Shown here in pieces: positions 5,630 to 9,046 of a stretch of DNA of 9,046 nt. The translations under genes were made by a program, and so were the position numbers. How positions within the stretch are numbered: the stretch's first letter is position 1; each line of letters starts with the position of its first letter. The notes under the pieces were generated by a model. The model worked only from the letters and a program-made list of their open reading frames with translations, had not been told where the DNA came from and made no database searches. The stretch is from an uncultured Eisenbergiella sp. (GTDB lineage: Bacteria; Bacillota; Clostridia; Lachnospirales; Lachnospiraceae), in assembly GCA_948960675.1 (NCBI GenBank), contig CARDPF010000118.1, positions 1 through 9,046 of the forward strand. Reading direction: 5' to 3'.

Positions 5630-8221
5630 ATGAAAAAGCAGCAGGTTTTAAGCAGGGGAAAGAGGAAATTCTGGCTGTTTGCGAGGCGTATCTGTATGGT
5701 GGCGGCAGCGGCGGCGTTTGTGGTGTTATCCTGCAATTCCACCATAGAGGTGGAGACAAGCAGCGGGACATTCCGGCAGAGCATCGGCCCTTTTTCCAAA
5801 AAGGATACGTTTGAAGATTCGGCCCTGTTCTGCGATATCCTCAAGGAAGAATTAAAGGGCATCACCCGCCTGGCGGTAATCAAGAGCCAGCTGGAAACGG
5901 AAGGAGCCTATAACGGGCAAAAGAGCATTGATGTGACCAAATATGCGCACCGGCAGGAGGAATTTTTGGACGAGACCGTCGAAGTGCCTTATGTGCTGGA
6001 TGATTTGGTGAAATGGGGCAATTACGGTTTTGTCACGGAGACGGTTTACGGGACGGAGAACGACTTTAACGCTTATTTTTCCAGCGGGGGAAGTGTGTTT
6101 ACCCTGCGCAACGAACTGGCAGAGGCAGGAGGGGAAGAACAAAAAGGCGCCGGCAGCAGGATAGGACGCCAGACAGGGGATATGGGCAGAAATACACTGT
6201 CCATACGCATGATCGACGAACTGCCTTCCAGCCGGGAGGAATATGCCCAATGGGCACAGGAAATGGGACTGTATACCGGGGATGCCGAAGTCTTTGAACT
6301 GCATGTGCTGATTCCCCGGTATTTGTCGGCGGAAGGGCTGGACTTGGCCTCTTATGCCCAGAACGTGGAAGAATATATTCATTTGCGGGAAGACTTAAAA
6401 ACCGCTTCCAAGGCTCTTTTTTACAATTCCACGGAGTATTGGGCCAGCAGGAACGCCTATGCGCTGCCCCAGAGCAACATCCGGTATTGTTACCGCATGG
6501 TGGTGGACGGACAGACCCGGTATTATACCAATCTGGAAGAAAATTTTTCCGACAAAAAGCCGGAGGAGATATCCGGGATTTTTGAACAATATGGCCGGTA
6601 CATCGCTTACAACGCCGACCGCTTTGAAATCCGTACCAATACCCGGGTGGATGCGGACTGGATGAAGCAGGAACTGGGCAGTTACCAATATGCTTTCGGG
6701 GACAATACAAGGGTTTGGATCGGTGTGGATACAAATTATCCGGCGCGGGACAGTCTGGCGCTTGTGCAGGAAGCCTACAACAGGGTGATCCCCTTTTACG
6801 GTTATCTTGTGGCGTCCATGCTTGTGCTCTTGCTGGCGGGTATGCTTTTATTTGCAAAGCTGACACGCTATGAGGGCAGGGTGGCAAAGGAAGGGGGCGG
6901 ATACCGGATTGCCCTGTACCGGGCGGACCGGATGCATACGGAGCCTTTTGTGGTTCTGGGAGCCCTTGTGCTTGCGGCGATTGTGGGCGCCGGGTATCTG
7001 GGCTATGTATTTTTGGAATCCTCCTTCGAGGATCTAAAGCAGGGCATTTGGCCGCCGGTGCTGGGGGCAGGCCTGACGCTGGTTTTGGACTATGTGGCGA
7101 TGGCGCTTTATTTAAGCCTTGTGCGGCGCGCAAAGGCCCATACGCTCTGGTCAAATTCCCTGCTGCGGCTGGTCTTGGTAAAATGCAGGGCGGCAGTGGT
7201 GACGCTTTATGACCACAGCCATATCCTGACAAGAAGCCTGGTTCCTTTTATCGGGATCGTACTGGTAAACCTGATTTTGGGCGATTACGGGATCGGGGGG
7301 ATTTTGGCTGCCGCTGCGGTGGATGTGGCGGCGATCCTGCTTTTGTATTATGAAAAAAAGGCGCTCTGGAAAATCGTGGAATCCACCAGAAAGATCGGGA
7401 AGGGGGATTTTGCGTTAAAAATCCAGACGGACAATTTGCACGGGGAGAACCGGGAGTTGGCCAACGCGGTAAACGGTCTGGGGGACGGGATCAAAGCTGC
7501 TGTGGAAAAGAGCATGAAGGATGAGCGGTTAAAGGCGGACCTGATCACCAATGTCTCCCATGACATCAAGACACCGCTGACTTCCATCATCAATTTCGTC
7601 AATCTTTTAAAGCGGGAAAAAATAGAGGATGCCCGTATCCGGGGATATATTGATGTGCTGGATGCCAAATCCCAGCGGCTCAAGCAGTTGACGGACGATC
7701 TGGTGGAGGCTTCCAAAATTACGTCGGGCAACGTTTCTTTGCAGATGGAGCGGCTTAATTTTGCGGAACTGGTCTATCAGACCTGCGGCGAGTTTTCGGA
7801 TAAGTTTCAGGAAAAGTGTCTGGAGACCGTGATTACGGTGCCGGAGGGACCGGTGTATATTGAGGCGGATTCCAGACGGATTTGGAGGGTGGTGGAAAAC
7901 CTGTTTTCCAACGCCTACAAATATGCGCTGGAGGGAACCAGGGTTTACCTGGATATCAGGCAGGTTACGGAAGGGAAGACGCGCTATGCGGTGTTCTCCA
8001 TGAAGAACATATCCGCCCAGGCACTCAATATTGATGCGGCGGAACTGACGGAACGCTTTATCCGGGGGGATATTTCCCGCAGCACGGAGGGCAGCGGGCT
8101 GGGACTCTCCATCGCCAAGAACCTGACGGAACTGCAAAACGGGAGATTTGAAATTTACCTGGACGGGGATTTGTTTAAAGTGCTGGTCACCTTCCCCTGT
8201 CTGGAAGAGGGAAAAGCATAA
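5630..8221 (+). CDS. Multi-membrane-segment sensor histidine kinase, likely partner of the upstream regulator
   Basis: This 863-residue protein has a basic N-terminus, one membrane segment (about 21-37), and an extracytoplasmic region of about 350 residues (about 38-386) that I cannot assign to a family. Membrane segments follow at about 387-410, 438-462, 473-499 and one or two at 537-574. A HAMP-like linker (about 575-628) precedes the kinase core. Phospho-acceptor His644 lies in NVSHDIKTPLTSI (641-653). The ATPase has the N-box VVENLFSNAYKYA (754-766), ERFIRGDISRS (808-818) and GSGLGLSIAK (821-830). The usual G1 box DxGxGI is replaced by SMKNISAQALN (790-800), a variation I associate with a group of Firmicutes kinases. 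ATG 5630 follows AGGGGG (5618-5623) at good spacing; TTG 5582 and GTG 5612 are in frame but less likely. The TAA stop falls inside the 13-nt repeat copy. Confidence 0.93.
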   Translation: MKKQQVLSRGKRKFWLFARRICMVAAAAAFVVLSCNSTIEVETSSGTFRQSIGPFSKKDTFEDSALFCDILKEELKGITRLAVIKSQLETEGAYNGQKSIDVTKYAHRQEEFLDETVEVPYVLDDLVKWGNYGFVTETVYGTENDFNAYFSSGGSVFTLRNELAEAGGEEQKGAGSRIGRQTGDMGRNTLSIRMIDELPSSREEYAQWAQEMGLYTGDAEVFELHVLIPRYLSAEGLDLASYAQNVEEYIHLREDLKTASKALFYNSTEYWASRNAYALPQSNIRYCYRMVVDGQTRYYTNLEENFSDKKPEEISGIFEQYGRYIAYNADRFEIRTNTRVDADWMKQELGSYQYAFGDNTRVWIGVDTNYPARDSLALVQEAYNRVIPFYGYLVASMLVLLLAGMLLFAKLTRYEGRVAKEGGGYRIALYRADRMHTEPFVVLGALVLAAIVGAGYLGYVFLESSFEDLKQGIWPPVLGAGLTLVLDYVAMALYLSLVRRAKAHTLWSNSLLRLVLVKCRAAVVTLYDHSHILTRSLVPFIGIVLVNLILGDYGIGGILAAAAVDVAAILLLYYEKKALWKIVESTRKIGKGDFALKIQTDNLHGENRELANAVNGLGDGIKAAVEKSMKDERLKADLITNVSHDIKTPLTSIINFVNLLKREKIEDARIRGYIDVLDAKSQRLKQLTDDLVEASKITSGNVSLQMERLNFAELVYQTCGEFSDKFQEKCLETVITVPEGPVYIEADSRRIWRVVENLFSNAYKYALEGTRVYLDIRQVTEGKTRYAVFSMKNISAQALNIDAAELTERFIRGDISRSTEGSGLGLSIAKNLTELQNGRFEIYLDGDLFKVLVTFPCLEEGKA

Positions 8222-8231
8222 CAGTTTAGCC
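8219..8231. repeat. Partial copy of the 29-59 palindrome arm
   Basis: TAACAGTTTAGCC here is identical over 13 nt to the reverse complement of the right arm at 46-58. The first three bases are the kinase stop codon. No matching second arm or flanking direct repeat is seen nearby, so it is a half element, a remnant, or coincidence. Confidence 0.45.
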
Positions 8232-8265
8232 ATCACCCCGCGAAGGCAAAATCGTGCCCTGTGCG
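8222..8265. other. 44-bp convergent intergenic gap
   Basis: This space separates the 3' ends of two kinase genes that point towards each other. I see no GC-rich stem with a T-run in either direction. It holds only the rest of the 13-nt repeat and short complementary words. Confidence 0.6.
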
Positions 8266-9000
8266 TCAGGAGTGCAGGGGAAGAACCAGGGTAAAAATGG
8301 TTCCGCAGGGGCGGTTATCGGACACGTCGATACGGCCACCGTGGGCCTTGGCGATATCGGCGGCGATGCACAGCCCCAGGCCGAAATGGTTTTTCTGGCT
8401 ATGGGCTTTTTCCATGCGGTAAAACCGGAGGAAAACCAGTTCCTTTTGTGCGTCGGGAATACCGGGGCCGGTATCGGCGACAGAAAGGTAGGCGTTTTTG
8501 GCATCCTCCCGCAAAGTCAGGGAAACCAGGCCTCCGGGAGGTGTGTAACTAAAAGCGTTTTCCAGAAAAATGGACATGAGCTGGACGATTTTTTCCTTGT
8601 TGCACGAACAGGGGGCAAGGGAATCCTCCGGAAGGGAAACCGAGAGAAAATGGCGGCTTTTTTGCGCCAGCGGTTCAAAATTTTCATAGAGATTTAGCAG
8701 CAGGGTTTCTAAGTCGACTTCTTCTTTGGGCAGGTTTTTTTGGCCGTTTTGGTCGTTTGCCAGAAAAAGCATGTCGGCCAGAAGACCCTGCATTCTTTGG
8801 CCTTCCCGGCGGATGGCGGCAAAAAAGCGCGGGTGCTCTGCAGGCGGTGCAGCTTCGCAGGTGCTTACGCAGGCGAGGATGACCGACAGGGGGGTGCGCA
8901 GTTCATGGGAAGCGGAGGCGATAAACCATGCCTGCCTCTCGTGGTTTTTTTGAACAGGTTCCAAAAGTTTTCCGGTGAAGAACCAGGAGAAGGAGAAAAA
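8266..9000 (-). CDS. Sensor histidine kinase, 5'-truncated at the contig end
   Basis: The 244 genomic residues are the C-terminal part of a second, classical histidine kinase, in opposite orientation to the first. They begin in the end of a membrane segment (FFSFSWFF). A short linker leads to the H-box ASHELRTPLSVI, with phospho-acceptor His at 8905-8907. The ATPase domain has N-box FLENAFSYTPPGG, a full G1 box ADTGPGIPD and G2 HFGLGLCIA, ending in TIFTLVLPLHS. Unlike the plus-strand kinase it keeps a canonical G1 box, so the two are not recent duplicates. The true start, any sensor domain and any partner regulator lie beyond the contig end. The open frame continues to 9033 with a GTG start, but those 11 codons (MTGVQTCALPI) are adapter-encoded and must be removed. 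Confidence 0.93.
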   Translation of the reverse strand, partial: FFSFSWFFTGKLLEPVQKNHERQAWFIASASHELRTPLSVILACVSTCEAAPPAEHPRFFAAIRREGQRMQGLLADMLFLANDQNGQKNLPKEEVDLETLLLNLYENFEPLAQKSRHFLSVSLPEDSLAPCSCNKEKIVQLMSIFLENAFSYTPPGGLVSLTLREDAKNAYLSVADTGPGIPDAQKELVFLRFYRMEKAHSQKNHFGLGLCIAADIAKAHGGRIDVSDNRPCGTIFTLVLPLHS

Positions 9001-9046
9001 GATCGGAAGAGCACACGTCTGAACTCCAGTCACACAACAGCATCTC
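9000..9046 (+). other. Illumina TruSeq adapter contamination with 8-nt index
   Basis: From 9000 the sequence begins with the universal adapter core AGATCGGAAGAGC and continues through ACACGTCTGAACTCCAGTCAC to 9033. Next come eight bases, ACAACAGC (9034-9041), in the index position, and ATCTC (9042-9046), the start of the constant P7-side segment. Base A9000 could be genomic or adapter, as the preceding genome is also A. None of this belongs to the organism. Confidence 0.98.

Noticed and set aside
5720..5737. Possible lipoprotein cleavage site (VVLSC) in the kinase N-terminus
   Set aside because: The -2 position is Leu, the lipobox is weak, and a lipidated cleavage would remove the first membrane anchor of a sensor kinase.
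6099..7232. 377-codon open frame on the minus strand inside the plus-strand kinase
   Set aside because: It lies wholly inside a well-supported histidine kinase gene. It is proline- and serine-rich low-complexity protein, typical of the antisense of GC-rich coding DNA, and has no recognisable motif.
8254..8697. 147-codon plus-strand frame opposite the truncated kinase
   Set aside because: The minus strand encodes clear H-, N-, G1 and G2 boxes across the same bases; the plus frame is a shadow.

Overview
The window reads as a low-GC-phylum (Firmicutes/Bacillota) chromosome segment, most likely from the class Clostridia and plausibly a Lachnospiraceae member with moderate to fairly high GC. This rests on gene order (rplS, signal peptidase, rbgA, second signal peptidase, rnhB, yraN, pgeF), strong AGGAGG-type ribosome binding sites, and the style of the two-component proteins. 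The taxonomic call is inference; no 16S rRNA or species marker is present. The right edge (9000-9046) is not biological: it is an Illumina TruSeq adapter with an 8-base index, so this is the raw end of a contig.

Layout. Positions 1-195 hold a 31-base palindrome flanked by exact 8-bp direct repeats, then a strong extended -10 promoter, then the leader of rplS. Positions 196-4708 are a tight seven-gene plus-strand housekeeping block: ribosomal protein L19, signal peptidase I copy 1, the circularly permuted 50S-assembly GTPase RbgA/YlqF, signal peptidase I copy 2, RNase HII, a YraN (UPF0102) nuclease-fold protein, and a PgeF/YfiH (DUF152) metalloenzyme. Gaps are 99 nt or less, and junctions include ATGA and TAATG overlaps. 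The products serve ribosome assembly, protein export, RNA/DNA hybrid repair and cell-wall precursor quality control or nucleoside metabolism.

Positions 4709-4832 are a regulatory-looking gap with three copies of TTCATGGA and nested inverted repeats. It lies just before an OmpR-family response regulator (4833-5528) and its probable partner, an 863-residue histidine kinase with about five or six membrane segments and a roughly 350-residue extracytoplasmic region of no family I recognise (5630-8221). Each of these two genes has a hairpin directly upstream of its ribosome binding site. Facing them, and running off the contig end, is the 3' part of a second, unrelated histidine kinase (8266-9000, minus strand). 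Its apparent N-terminus in a naive translation comes from adapter sequence.

I found no CRISPR array, RNA gene, phage gene or full insertion sequence, and no convincing undescribed multi-gene system. The items most worth following up are the adapter chimera, the palindromic element with its target-site-like repeats and a 13-nt partial copy at the kinase stop codon, the TTCATGGA array, and the kinase's unidentified sensor region.
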